DNA from: Verrucomicrobiota bacterium
GTDB taxonomy: Bacteria > Verrucomicrobiota > Verrucomicrobiia > Limisphaerales > JACRJY01
Length of the DNA: 32,951 nt
NCBI GenBank assembly: GCA_016235585.1
Contig: JACRJY010000170.1
Location: 1 to 32,951, forward strand
Direction of reading: 5' to 3'
The notes below the pieces were generated by a model, which was not told where the DNA came from, did not search any database, and saw only the letters and a program-made list of their open reading frames with translations. Below are positions 15,401 to 22,383 of this stretch, one piece after another. A program made the position numbers and the translations under genes. Positions within the stretch are counted from its first letter, which is position 1. Every line of letters begins with the position of its first letter.

Positions 15401-15833
15401 GTCTGGGGTCTGGGGTCTGGGATGTTCCCGCGCGCGGATCGGGGGCGCCCATCTTCACCCACGCTTCGAGGTCGGCAATCTTCTCCGGGGAGAGCTTTCC
15501 GCCCTCCTTCTCCGGCGGCATCTTCAGTTCGCTGTCCGTGAAACGGACGGCTTTGATCAGCAGGCTCTTTTCCAAATCGCCCGCGACCACGCCCGGCCCG
15601 GTATCGCCGCCCTTGAGGAGCGCCTCGCGCGAATCGAGCCGCAGGCCGCCCTTGGATTTCTTGGCCTCCGCGCTGTGGCACTTGTAGCAGGACTCGACCA
15701 GCACGGGCCGGATGCGCTTCTCGAAGAACTCCGCCTGCTCCGGCGTGGGTTTGGACTCCACCGCCACCAAGCCCGCGCCGGCGCAGAACTGCGCGACGGC
15801 CACGGCCAGCAGGAGTTTTTCTCTGAACAACAT
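12468..15833 (-). CDS. PSCyt1/DUF1549/DUF1553 cytochrome-type protein
   Basis: A 1121-aa exported protein of the planctomycete/verrucomicrobial 'PSD1 and planctomycete cytochrome C' group. A signal peptide covers about residues 1-25. A cytochrome-c-like domain with the heme site CYKCH (49-53) is followed by DUF1549 (about 170-375), which holds a second CxxCH, CARCH at 351-355. A variable helical region with DUF1553 (about 680-960) comes next, and a beta-rich C-terminal domain resembling a carbohydrate-binding or discoidin-type fold completes it. The group is linked to polysaccharide or organic-matter breakdown in the periplasm, with no proven reaction. It usually lies beside a DUF1501 gene, which is absent here. 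Three copies of the 7-mer gtctggg (15401-15421) lie in the linker after the heme domain. Identification is firm. Confidence 0.93.
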   Translation of the reverse strand: MLFREKLLLAVAVAQFCAGAGLVAVESKPTPEQAEFFEKRIRPVLVESCYKCHSAEAKKSKGGLRLDSREALLKGGDTGPGVVAGDLEKSLLIKAVRFTDSELKMPPEKEGGKLSPEKIADLEAWVKMGAPDPRAGTSQTPDPRLQNPKNHWAFKPVVKPPVPVVKDKAWVKTPVDAFVLAKLEGRGMKPSDPADRRTLLRRAYFDLLGLPPSPQEMTDFLNDKSKDAFEKVVNRLLDSPHYGERWGRYWLDVARYADTKGYLAGGEERRFAFSHTYRDYVIRAFNEDKPYDQFLIEQIAADQLPLGEDKRALAAMGFLTLGRRFLNNQNDIIDDRMDVAVRGTMGLTIGCARCHDHKFDPLTMKDYYGLHGVFASSEEPKEKPLLGRLEENDDYKDFLKEKARIEAKVEEFTVAEVEKYTAKLRAQVGDYLLAARDAKALGKGDKLDTFAGTRKLTPQTLRDWMSELDRRAKQHDAVFAPWFAFAALPEKDFAKQAGALAAKFAANADAAKPINAAVAKAFASKTPVSLKEVAAIYTKLFADLDKAWADAAKGGKPKPTSLPDKEQEALRNILYAANSPANPSDAEVRRTIARRLREGTAKIRNQAEQLNWTHPGAPARGMALVDRQNPGNSRVLIRGNANTPGAETPRQFIEVLAGPARQPFKQGSGRLELARDIANKNNPLTARVFVNRVWGWHFGKPLVGTPSDFGVRTEAPVQLDLLNWLAADFMAQGWSLKKLHRAIVLSSTYQQAGDDKPRYATLDPDNQLLHKYNRHRLDFEAMRDTLLAASGRLDLAMGGLPVDITKEPFSGRRTVYGFIDRQNLPALFRTFDFANPDASSPQRFNTTVPQQALFMMNSPFVVGQARELISRAEVKSRAGDAEKISAVYQILFQRAPEAEELKMAQAFLQKNSALQPRQAITPGWHYGYGWFDPLVNHTKDFKAMSSIAKDKATPAAKYPDAQFGHLSVTAAGGHPGPQREQASVRRWVSPVDGAVRIEATLAHGYKAGDGVRGRIVSSRGGKIGEWTAFNNKVKTDVAKLEVKLGETVDFVVDGLANSSSDGFTWTPKISLLGDYDTSVSKRSWEAEKDFGAKAAKAPVQLSAWEKFAQVLLLANETVFVD

Positions 15834-15839
15834 CGGTGA

Positions 15840-15868
15840 AAGCTAAATGGAATTCCCGTGCAAAGCAA
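15840..15868 (-). promoter_or_regulatory. Promoter candidate of the PSCyt1/DUF1549 gene
   Basis: On the minus strand TTGCTT (15868-15863), a 17-base spacer and TAGCTT (15845-15840) end six bases before the ATG at 15833. The geometry is the same as at the TPR gene and implies a leaderless or near-leaderless mRNA. Confidence 0.5.
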
Positions 15869-16031
15869 TTTTCAGACGGAGCGGGTGGGGAGCCAATTCA
15901 ATCACCCGCCGTTCAGCGCCGGCGGTTGAGTGTGTCGCGCGGTTTGAAGGCTCGCGCGGCATCGAAGACAACGCTCCGCAAACTGCACGGCATTCATGGG
16001 CAGTCCGCAAACCGGGGTTTCCCCCGAGCGG

Positions 16032-16967
16032 CTACGCATCTCGCACGACCAGCACGGAGCATGGCGCCCGTTGCACCACGCGCTCGGCCACGCTGCCGAG
16101 CGCCGCGTGCTTGAGGCCGGTGTGGCCATGGCTGGCCATGATGATGAGATCGACGCCACGGCGGCGGGCGATTTCACACAGTTCCTGGGCGGGCGCCCCA
16201 GTCTTCACGCGCGTCCGGGCCTGCACGTCGGAGGGAATGTGCTTTTTTACAAATTCAGGCAGCCGCTTTTTGGCCTCGTTCGCGAGCTGAATCACGGCCA
16301 GCACGACGCCCAGGTGCGAAACCGACGCCGGCAGATGCTCCGGCACGACGTAAACCACCAGCAGCGCCGCGCCGAACTCGCGCGCCCAAGCCACCGCGTG
16401 AGGAAACGCCGCCAGGGAGTTCTCCGAATAATCCGTCGCCAGCAGGATGGTGCGAATCTTGTCCGGCGCGGGCACGGCTTTTGCACCCGCCCGCCCACGC
16501 CCGCGCGTGACAAGCACCGGGCAGGGAGTGTGGCGCACCAATTTCTCCGCCGTGCTGCCCAGATAGACGTGCTTCAGCCCGGTGTGGCCGTGCGTCGTCA
16601 TGACGACTAGCGACGCCCCCAGCCCACCCGCGCCCCGGGTGATCTGGTCAAACGGCCGGCCAAACCGCACCTCAACTTCCACGGGCACGCCACTGCTCTT
16701 GTTCAGGCGTGCGGCCAGGGCGTTGAGCCGGACTTTCGCCTGCTTCAGCACCGGGGCCGTGTTCAAGCGGGTCAATTCCCGGCCCAGCAGCCGGTCAATG
16801 GGAAATTTCTCGACCACATGCAGAAGGATGACGCTGGCTCCGGTCCGCCGAGCGAATGGAATGGCGGTATCCAGCGCCCGCATCGAAGTCGCCGAAAAAT
16901 CCAGCGGCACGACGATGTGCCTGCCGCGCTTGAGCAGGCCGGTTTCAGGCTTTGGCATCGGTTTCAT
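16032..16967 (-). CDS. Tandem-domain universal stress protein
   Basis: A 311-aa cytoplasmic protein with two complete Usp domains. Each ends in the nucleotide-binding signature: HGHTGLKHVYLGSTAEKLV in the first (about residues 120-140) and HGHTGLKHAALGSVAERVV in the second (about 280-300). Each is followed by the strand P-C-[PS]-V-L-V. Both should bind ATP. Usp proteins help survival under starvation or stress, and the exact role here is unknown. The ATG at 16967 was chosen because the domain begins soon after (RGRHIVVPLDFS); a GTG at 17003 would add 12 residues. A TATTAT hexamer on the minus strand (17041-17036) may be its -10 element. It follows the beta-CASP RNase gene on the same strand by about 130 bases. 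Confidence 0.92.
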   Translation of the reverse strand: MKPMPKPETGLLKRGRHIVVPLDFSATSMRALDTAIPFARRTGASVILLHVVEKFPIDRLLGRELTRLNTAPVLKQAKVRLNALAARLNKSSGVPVEVEVRFGRPFDQITRGAGGLGASLVVMTTHGHTGLKHVYLGSTAEKLVRHTPCPVLVTRGRGRAGAKAVPAPDKIRTILLATDYSENSLAAFPHAVAWAREFGAALLVVYVVPEHLPASVSHLGVVLAVIQLANEAKKRLPEFVKKHIPSDVQARTRVKTGAPAQELCEIARRRGVDLIIMASHGHTGLKHAALGSVAERVVQRAPCSVLVVRDA

Positions 16968-17101
16968 GACATCGTTCACCGCAGACACGCTTTCCGCCGG
17001 CACGCCCGCCGGCTTTCACGTCACCCGTCCCCAAGATAATATCAGGACAGCCGGGCACCAATCAGTTATTGGCCATCTTGCAACCCAGGCTTCTCGTTCC
17101 G

Positions 17102-18493
17102 CTAAAGCCGCACCACATCCCCCTGCCCTGGCAGCAGCGGCCTGACTCCGTGCCGCTTACGAAGCAGTTCGGCCAGCGGTTCGCGCCCGCGTGCTTCACC
17201 GTGGGTGAGGACGACCTGCGGCTTGGAGGGCGCGAGCGATTGGAACCATTTCAACAGCTCCCCCTGCCCCGCGTGCGCGCTGAAGCCGTTGAGTGTGTGG
17301 ATTTGCGCCCGCACGGAAATGGTTTCTCCGAAGATTTTCACCTCCGCCGCGCCGTCCACGAGCTGGCGGCCCAGCGTGCCCTCGCCCTGGAAGCCGACGA
17401 TCATCACCACCGTTTCGGGCCTCCACAGGCCGTGGCGCAGATGGTGCAGGATGCGGCCCGCGCTGCACATTCCGGAGCCGGCCATGATACAGCACGGGCC
17501 GGGCGCGCTGTTCAGCGCCATCGAATCCTGCGGCGTGGGCGTGGGCTTCACATGGGCGTGGCGGCGGGCGATGTCGCACGCGCGCTGCATGTCCCGCACC
17601 TCGGTGTCGAACAAGTCGGGGTGATGCTGGTAAATCTGCGTCGCCTCGATGGCCATCGGACTGTCGAGATAGACGGGAAACGGCGCGACCGTCCCGCCGC
17701 AAAACAGTTCGTCGAGGTGAAAAAGAATCTGCTGCGTGCGGCCCACGGCAAAGGCCGGCACGAGAATCCGCGCCTTCTGCCGGACCGCCTGCTCGATGAG
17801 GGCGCGGAATTCCGCCAGCGTTTCCTTCATCGGCTTGTGGTTGCGGTCGCCGTAGGTGGATTCGAGGAAGACCGCGTCCGCGCGCTTGAAGGTCTCGGCC
17901 TCGCGCACAATCGCCAGTCCGGTCGGGCCGAGGTCGCCGGAGAAAACGACAATCTTGCGCCTGTGCTCCTCCTCCACCGTCAGCTCGATGCTCGCCGACC
18001 CGAGCATGTGCCCCGCCTCGACGTAGCGGGCGGAGATTCCCTTCGCCACGGCGACGGGTGTGTGGAATTCCACGGTGTGGAAACGCTCCATCATCCGCTC
18101 CACGTCCGCGGCGGTATAGAGCGCCTCCACCGGCGGCTTGCCGCTGCGCTCGCGCCGGCGGTTGGTGCGCTCGACATCGTAGAGCTGCACCTTGGCCGAG
18201 TCGCGCAGGATCAGTCCGGCGAGTTCTATCGTGGCCTTCGTCGCCAACACCGGCCCGGCATAGCCCGCCTTGGTGAGCAGCGGCAGCCGCCCCGTGTGAT
18301 CCAGATGCGCGTGCGTGACCAGCACGGCATCCAGCCGCGGCACGTCCAGGCCCGAGGGGAGGACGTTCTTCGCCTCGGTGCGCGCGCCGCCCTGGAACAT
18401 CCCGAAGTCCACCAGCACCCGCGCGCGGTCGGTTTCGACGAGATACGCCGAGCCGGTGACTTCCCCGGCGGCTCCGTGAAGGGTGATTTTCAT
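17102..18493 (-). CDS. Beta-CASP metallo-beta-lactamase fold RNase
   Basis: A 463-aa protein with a metallo-beta-lactamase core and a beta-CASP insert, as in CPSF73/Ysh1-like RNA nucleases. Visible motifs are VDFGMFQGG (28-36), the metal site HAHLDH (61-66), GHMLGSASIEL, FLESTYGDR, SGMCSAGRILHHL and, near the end, SAHAGQGELLKW and VVLTHGEARG. It would cut or trim RNA in the cytoplasm with two zinc ions. The ATG at 18493 was chosen because the conserved strand MKITLHGAAGEVTGS begins there; upstream in-frame sequence is not protein-like. A minus-strand pair TTTTGT/TAGGCT lies upstream, but leaves about 14 bases to the ATG. Specific substrates cannot be read from sequence. Confidence 0.93.
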   Translation of the reverse strand: MKITLHGAAGEVTGSAYLVETDRARVLVDFGMFQGGARTEAKNVLPSGLDVPRLDAVLVTHAHLDHTGRLPLLTKAGYAGPVLATKATIELAGLILRDSAKVQLYDVERTNRRRERSGKPPVEALYTAADVERMMERFHTVEFHTPVAVAKGISARYVEAGHMLGSASIELTVEEEHRRKIVVFSGDLGPTGLAIVREAETFKRADAVFLESTYGDRNHKPMKETLAEFRALIEQAVRQKARILVPAFAVGRTQQILFHLDELFCGGTVAPFPVYLDSPMAIEATQIYQHHPDLFDTEVRDMQRACDIARRHAHVKPTPTPQDSMALNSAPGPCCIMAGSGMCSAGRILHHLRHGLWRPETVVMIVGFQGEGTLGRQLVDGAAEVKIFGETISVRAQIHTLNGFSAHAGQGELLKWFQSLAPSKPQVVLTHGEARGREPLAELLRKRHGVRPLLPGQGDVVRL

Positions 18494-18608
18494 ATTGGTT
18501 TCGGGCCAGCCTAGACGCCGGCATTGGGAACAAAAGAAAATTGAAGGCCTGACGGCTGAAAGTGGAATGACAGCCGGATGCCACCCGTCGTGCGGCGAAG
18601 TTGAAAAG

Positions 18609-18640
18609 AAAAAACGCCCGCGGCATCGCTGCCACGGGCG
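18609..18640 (-). terminator. Intrinsic terminator of the HLCCxxC protein gene
   Basis: Arms cgcccg (18615-18620) and cgggcg (18635-18640) with inner pairs ggca/tgcc form an 11-step stem with one mismatch and a tcgc loop. On the minus strand the stem is followed by six T residues (complement of 18609-18614). It lies 22 bases beyond the stop of the gene at 18663. Confidence 0.9.
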
Positions 18641-18662
18641 CTTTTCGGAGAACAAATCCGGA

Positions 18663-19178
18663 TTACTTGCCGGCCTTGCCGCTCAAGCCCGCCTTCTCCA
18701 GCGCGCCGAGCACTTCCTTGGCGCTGAAATCGCCGGTCACTTCAAACGACGCGGCGTTCTTCTCCGCCGTGTGGCCGGTGACGCCCTTGACGCCCTTGAT
18801 GGCCTTGTCCACGGCGGTGACGCACTTGCCGCAGCAGAGGTGGACGCCGTTGAGGGTGAGCTTCTGCACCTTGGCGTCGGAGCCGGTCGCGTTGGACTTG
18901 GCCTTCACGGCGGCGTCGCTGGACTTGCCGTAGTAGCCGGCGGCCACAAGGGCGTCCACGGCCTTCTGCGCGGCCTTGGCGTCGGGCGCGGTGATGGTGA
19001 CGGTGCCGGCGTCCTTGTCGCAGGCAAAGGTGGCGTCCTTCGCCTTGGCGGCGACCTTTTCCACGCCCTTCACGCACGAGGCGCAGCAGAGGTGGACGTT
19101 GGCGAGGGTGACGGTTTGCGCGGCCCAGACGCTGGTGGTCAGGGCGGCCATGGTGAGGGTGAGAAGCAGTTTTTTCAT
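18663..19178 (-). CDS. Exported protein with two HLCCxxC metal-binding-like domains
   Basis: A 171-aa protein. A signal peptide spans residues 1-19 or 20 (cleavage after SVWA or AVWAA-type site). Two repeats of about 70 residues each begin with a strand and the motif VHLCCASCV (28-36) or VHLCCGKCV (112-120), followed by a long helix. The pattern resembles heavy-metal-associated (HMA) domains, where the metal loop is normally MxCxxC; here Met is replaced by His-Leu-Cys-Cys. In the periplasm this could bind copper, zinc or another soft metal, or reshape disulfides. The Lys/Ala richness is typical of exported verrucomicrobial proteins. The gene is a single unit with its own terminator. The metal specificity is not known. 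Confidence 0.8.
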   Translation of the reverse strand: MKKLLLTLTMAALTTSVWAAQTVTLANVHLCCASCVKGVEKVAAKAKDATFACDKDAGTVTITAPDAKAAQKAVDALVAAGYYGKSSDAAVKAKSNATGSDAKVQKLTLNGVHLCCGKCVTAVDKAIKGVKGVTGHTAEKNAASFEVTGDFSAKEVLGALEKAGLSGKAGK

Positions 19179-19255
19179 GGAGCAGTTGATGGTAGTTGTT
19201 TGCCGATTGTCGTCTTTGACGCGCTGTTTCTAGTGAAATTCACCCCGGAACGCAA

Positions 19256-20686
19256 CTACGGACTGGGGGCCGGCAGCAGCGGCTGGGGGTTCTCCACCCA
19301 GCCGGCGGGGCGCTGGCCGGTGCCGGGCTTGTCCGTGTCGCCAATCTCGGCGCGAATCTTGCCAGCCAAGGCAGTGAGGCGCTGCACGATGTCGGGATTC
19401 TGCGCGGAGACTTCGCGGTCTTCATGCACGTCATGGCGCACATCGTAGAGTTCAAGTGGCGTAAGCTTGGGCGCGGCTTTGCCGGCGTTGTTGGTGAATT
19501 TCTTTTCCAACGGGAGGTAAAGTTTCCACGGCCCGGCGCGCACGGCCTGCAACTGGTCGCGGCGGTAGAAGGCGAGGCCTTTCCCGTCCCAATGCGACTT
19601 TGCGCCCGGCTCGCCGAAAATCAGCGCGCTGATGTCCGCGCCGTCCACCGGCTTCGTCGGCAGCGGCGCGCCGGCGAGCTTCGCGAAGGTCGGCAGCAAA
19701 TCCATCGTCGAGCAAAGTTCGTCCTGCACCTTGCCGGCGGGGATTTTGCCGGGCCAGCGCATCACGCACGGCATCCGCATCGCGCCCTCGCTGGTGTCGT
19801 AGCCGAAGCCGCGATAGGGCGCGCTGCTGCCCTGCGGCGGGTTGCGCGTGACGGCACCGTTGTCGCTGGTCCAGACGACGAGCGTGTTCTGGTCAAGGCC
19901 GAATCGCTTGAGGGCGGCCATGATTTCACCGGTGCTCCAATCGAGTTCCTCCACGCTGTCGCCGTAGTCGCCATTCTTCGACTTGCCACGGAAGGCGGGG
20001 CTGGAAAACGGATGCGCCGTCGAACCAGGCATCGTGTGCGGGATGTAGCAGAAGAACGGCTGCGACTTGTTGCGTTCGAGGAACGCGATGACTTCCTCGG
20101 TCGTGCGCTTGACGAGATAGTTCCGGTCCGGCGGTGCCTCAATCACTTTTTCGCCGCGCATGAGCGGCAGTTCGGGGAAAATGTCCGGCCCCTTGTCCTT
20201 CGTCATGTCGTCCGAGTAGGGGATGCCGAAGAAATAATCAAAGCCCTGCCGCGTCGGGAGGAACGGCGGCTGGTCGCCCAAGTGCCATTTGCCGAAGATG
20301 CCCGTCGCGTAGCCCGACTGCTTGAGCGTTTCGGCGATGGTGGTCTCATCCGGGTGCAGGCCTTTCTTGTCCACCGCGCGGAGCACCACGGTGCCGGAGC
20401 CGCTGACGTGCATATTCACGCGCAGCGGGTAGCACCCGGTCATCAACGCCGCGCGGCTCGGCGTGCAGACGCCGCTGGCGACATAGAAACTGGTGAACTT
20501 GGTGCCCTCGGCGGCGAGACGATCCACGTTGGGCGTGCGATGCGGCGTGGCGGAGTTGAAGCAGTGGAGGTCGCCGTTGCCGAAATTGTCCACGAAGAAG
20601 ACGATGAAGTTCGGCGGGCGCGGCGCGGCACAGGCCGTGGCGATTCCCAAACTGAAAACTGCGAGAAGGTTTAAGAGGCGTTTCAT
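19256..20686 (-). CDS. Exported sulfatase
   Basis: A 476-aa type I sulfatase with a signal peptide (residues 1-20, ending TACA). The formylglycine motif CTPSRAALMTG starts at C74, which a formylglycine-generating enzyme would oxidise to the catalytic residue. The metal-binding strand reads FFVDNFGNGDL (31-40), with Asn where many sulfatases have a second Asp. GYATGIFGKWHLG and a later WTSDNGA segment complete the core. It would release sulfate from a sulfated sugar or glycan outside the cytoplasm; the substrate is unknown. The ATG at 20686 overlaps the stop of the upstream esterase gene by four bases (ATGA), so translation is coupled. A longer frame upstream only shadows the esterase gene. 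Confidence 0.93.
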   Translation of the reverse strand: MKRLLNLLAVFSLGIATACAAPRPPNFIVFFVDNFGNGDLHCFNSATPHRTPNVDRLAAEGTKFTSFYVASGVCTPSRAALMTGCYPLRVNMHVSGSGTVVLRAVDKKGLHPDETTIAETLKQSGYATGIFGKWHLGDQPPFLPTRQGFDYFFGIPYSDDMTKDKGPDIFPELPLMRGEKVIEAPPDRNYLVKRTTEEVIAFLERNKSQPFFCYIPHTMPGSTAHPFSSPAFRGKSKNGDYGDSVEELDWSTGEIMAALKRFGLDQNTLVVWTSDNGAVTRNPPQGSSAPYRGFGYDTSEGAMRMPCVMRWPGKIPAGKVQDELCSTMDLLPTFAKLAGAPLPTKPVDGADISALIFGEPGAKSHWDGKGLAFYRRDQLQAVRAGPWKLYLPLEKKFTNNAGKAAPKLTPLELYDVRHDVHEDREVSAQNPDIVQRLTALAGKIRAEIGDTDKPGTGQRPAGWVENPQPLLPAPSP

Positions 20687-22200
20687 TTCCAATCGTCCGT
20701 GCGGAACGGCGTCGCGGGCAGGCCCGCGCCGTTGTAGAGGTTGCAGGCCGGGAAATTTTCCCAAGCGTAGCGGGCCGCGAGCGGCTTCTTCACTTCCGGA
20801 CTGGAGACGATGACCTTGTCCTTCTCGATGCGCGCGGTCGCGGGCTTCCACTGTTTGTCCTCGCCGGCGATGACGAAGCCTTTCAGTTCACCGTCCTTCG
20901 CCACGAGGCCGCCATCGGTGTGCTTGAAGGAGAGAACGATTTCACCACCGCGAACCTCGTGCCCGGCGGGCAGCGGGCCGGACGTGGCGGGAACTTTTTT
21001 TCCATAGACCGTGCCGAGCGCCCACAGCGAGAGGCGGCGGCCGACTTCCTGTTTGTTTTTGGGGTGGATGTCCTTCTCCTCACCGATGTCAATGTTGATG
21101 CCCATGCCGGTCTTCGGGAGCGCGAGCGTCTTGAGCATCGCCTCGCGAACGGCCGGCCAGTCGCGGCCCGCGCCGCCGAAGTTCGGCAGTTGTGCCCACG
21201 CCATCGGAAACTCATAACCCCAGCGTGCGCGCCAGTCGGTGACGAGCAGCTTGAGCTGTGCCTCGTAAAACGGCGCCTTGGCCGGCGTGCTGTTCGCCTC
21301 GCCCTGATACCAGAGCGCGCCGCGAATGGTGAACGGGATAAGCGGCGCAATCTTGCCGTTGAAGAGTCCGCCCACGTTGACCTTGCGTGCTTTTACGTCG
21401 GCGAGGTTGCGCGGCGCGCGCGGGGCCTTCTGCTTTGCGGCCTTCGCCTTCTTCGCGTCCGCCTTCCACTGCGCGAGTTCGGCTTCGTATTTCTTCACAG
21501 CCGCCTCGGTGGCGATGCCGGCGTTGTCCTTTTCCGCCGCCGTGAAAAACGGCTGCAACTCTTTGCTCGCCCGCTGTGCCTCGGGCGCAATCCACGACTC
21601 AATGGGCGTGCCGCCGACGGAGGAGTTGATGAGGCCCACGGGCACGCCGAGCGACTTGTGAAGCTCGCGGCCAAAGAAGAACAGCGTCGCGGAAAAGCCG
21701 CCGACGGTGTCCGGCGTGCAAATCGTCCACCTGCCTTTGCCCTCGCTTTGCGCGGTCGTGGCCGACGCCGATTCCTCCTTGAACATCCGCACGAGCGGCC
21801 ACTTTGCCGCCGCCTGCTCCCGCTCGAAGTCCTTCGCGCGGTTCACCGTCATCGCCATGTTCGACTGCCCGGAGCCGAGCCACACCTCGCCGAGGAGCAC
21901 ATCCTGAAAACTGACTGTGTTTTTCCCTTTCACCACGAGCGTCGTCGGGCCGTCGGCCTGAAGGTTTGAAAACTTCACCCGCCACGTGCCGTCCACGCCC
22001 GCCGTGGTGGACTGCGTCTGTCCGGCGACGGAAACCGTGACCGGCTCGCCCGGTTCCGCCCAGCCCCAGACCGGCACGGCGGCTTCGCGCTGGAGCACCA
22101 TGTGGTCGCCAAAGATGGCGGGCAGCTTCACGTCCGCGCGGATGGAAGGACACTGGGCGAGGCAGAGAACGGCGGAAATAATGGCGATCAAGTGTTTCAT
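20683..22200 (-). CDS. Sialate O-acetylesterase family protein (copy 1)
   Basis: A 505-aa exported SASA-family SGNH-type esterase. A signal peptide covers about residues 1-22; the conserved opening LPAIFGDHMVLQREAAVPVW follows, then VWLGSGQSNM with the probable nucleophile S113, and PVGLINSSVGGTPIESW. It should remove O-acetyl groups from sialic acid or other sugars; family members also act on plant polysaccharides, so the substrate is uncertain. The start at 22200 begins the signal peptide. A good promoter lies upstream (see 22214-22243). The gene overlaps the sulfatase start (ATGA), suggesting the two act on the same acetylated and sulfated glycan. It is a paralogue of the gene at 30774, sharing the ending PATPFRTDDWK. 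Confidence 0.93.
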   Translation of the reverse strand: MKHLIAIISAVLCLAQCPSIRADVKLPAIFGDHMVLQREAAVPVWGWAEPGEPVTVSVAGQTQSTTAGVDGTWRVKFSNLQADGPTTLVVKGKNTVSFQDVLLGEVWLGSGQSNMAMTVNRAKDFEREQAAAKWPLVRMFKEESASATTAQSEGKGRWTICTPDTVGGFSATLFFFGRELHKSLGVPVGLINSSVGGTPIESWIAPEAQRASKELQPFFTAAEKDNAGIATEAAVKKYEAELAQWKADAKKAKAAKQKAPRAPRNLADVKARKVNVGGLFNGKIAPLIPFTIRGALWYQGEANSTPAKAPFYEAQLKLLVTDWRARWGYEFPMAWAQLPNFGGAGRDWPAVREAMLKTLALPKTGMGINIDIGEEKDIHPKNKQEVGRRLSLWALGTVYGKKVPATSGPLPAGHEVRGGEIVLSFKHTDGGLVAKDGELKGFVIAGEDKQWKPATARIEKDKVIVSSPEVKKPLAARYAWENFPACNLYNGAGLPATPFRTDDWK

Positions 22201-22213
22201 GGCTTGGGAGGAA

Positions 22214-22243
22214 ATAATACTTTCCCCGGCAGGATGCCAGCAA
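22214..22243 (-). promoter_or_regulatory. Promoter of the esterase-sulfatase operon
   Basis: On the minus strand TTGCTG (22243-22238), an 18-base spacer and TATTAT (22219-22214) lie 13 bases before the ATG at 22200. This is one of the better sigma70-like matches in the window. A GGAG-type ribosome binding site is not visible. Confidence 0.6.
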
Positions 22244-22383
22244 TTTCGGGGTTGAAACGGATTCCGCACTGGCTGCGCATCGGCTCCGGCACAGCCAATT
22301 CCGGGCAAAGCACGCCAATAGGTGTTAAGCCAGAATCTTCATCCGCCCTGAAACTTTTCGCCGTTGCCAGCTTTGGCACTGCA

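Noticed and set aside
12825..15839. Two long open frames on the plus strand opposite the PSCyt1/DUF1549 gene
   Set aside because: They are mirror artefacts of GC-rich codon use: Arg/His/Val-rich, without domains, and fully covered by a well-recognised gene.
17069..18514. Plus-strand frame of 481 codons opposite the beta-CASP RNase
   Set aside because: The minus-strand product carries all the beta-CASP motifs, and the plus-strand product has none.
22201..22383. Search for an FNR/FixK-type box upstream of ccoI
   Set aside because: No TTGAT-N4-ATCAA-like sequence was found, so oxygen control by that route is not supported from sequence.
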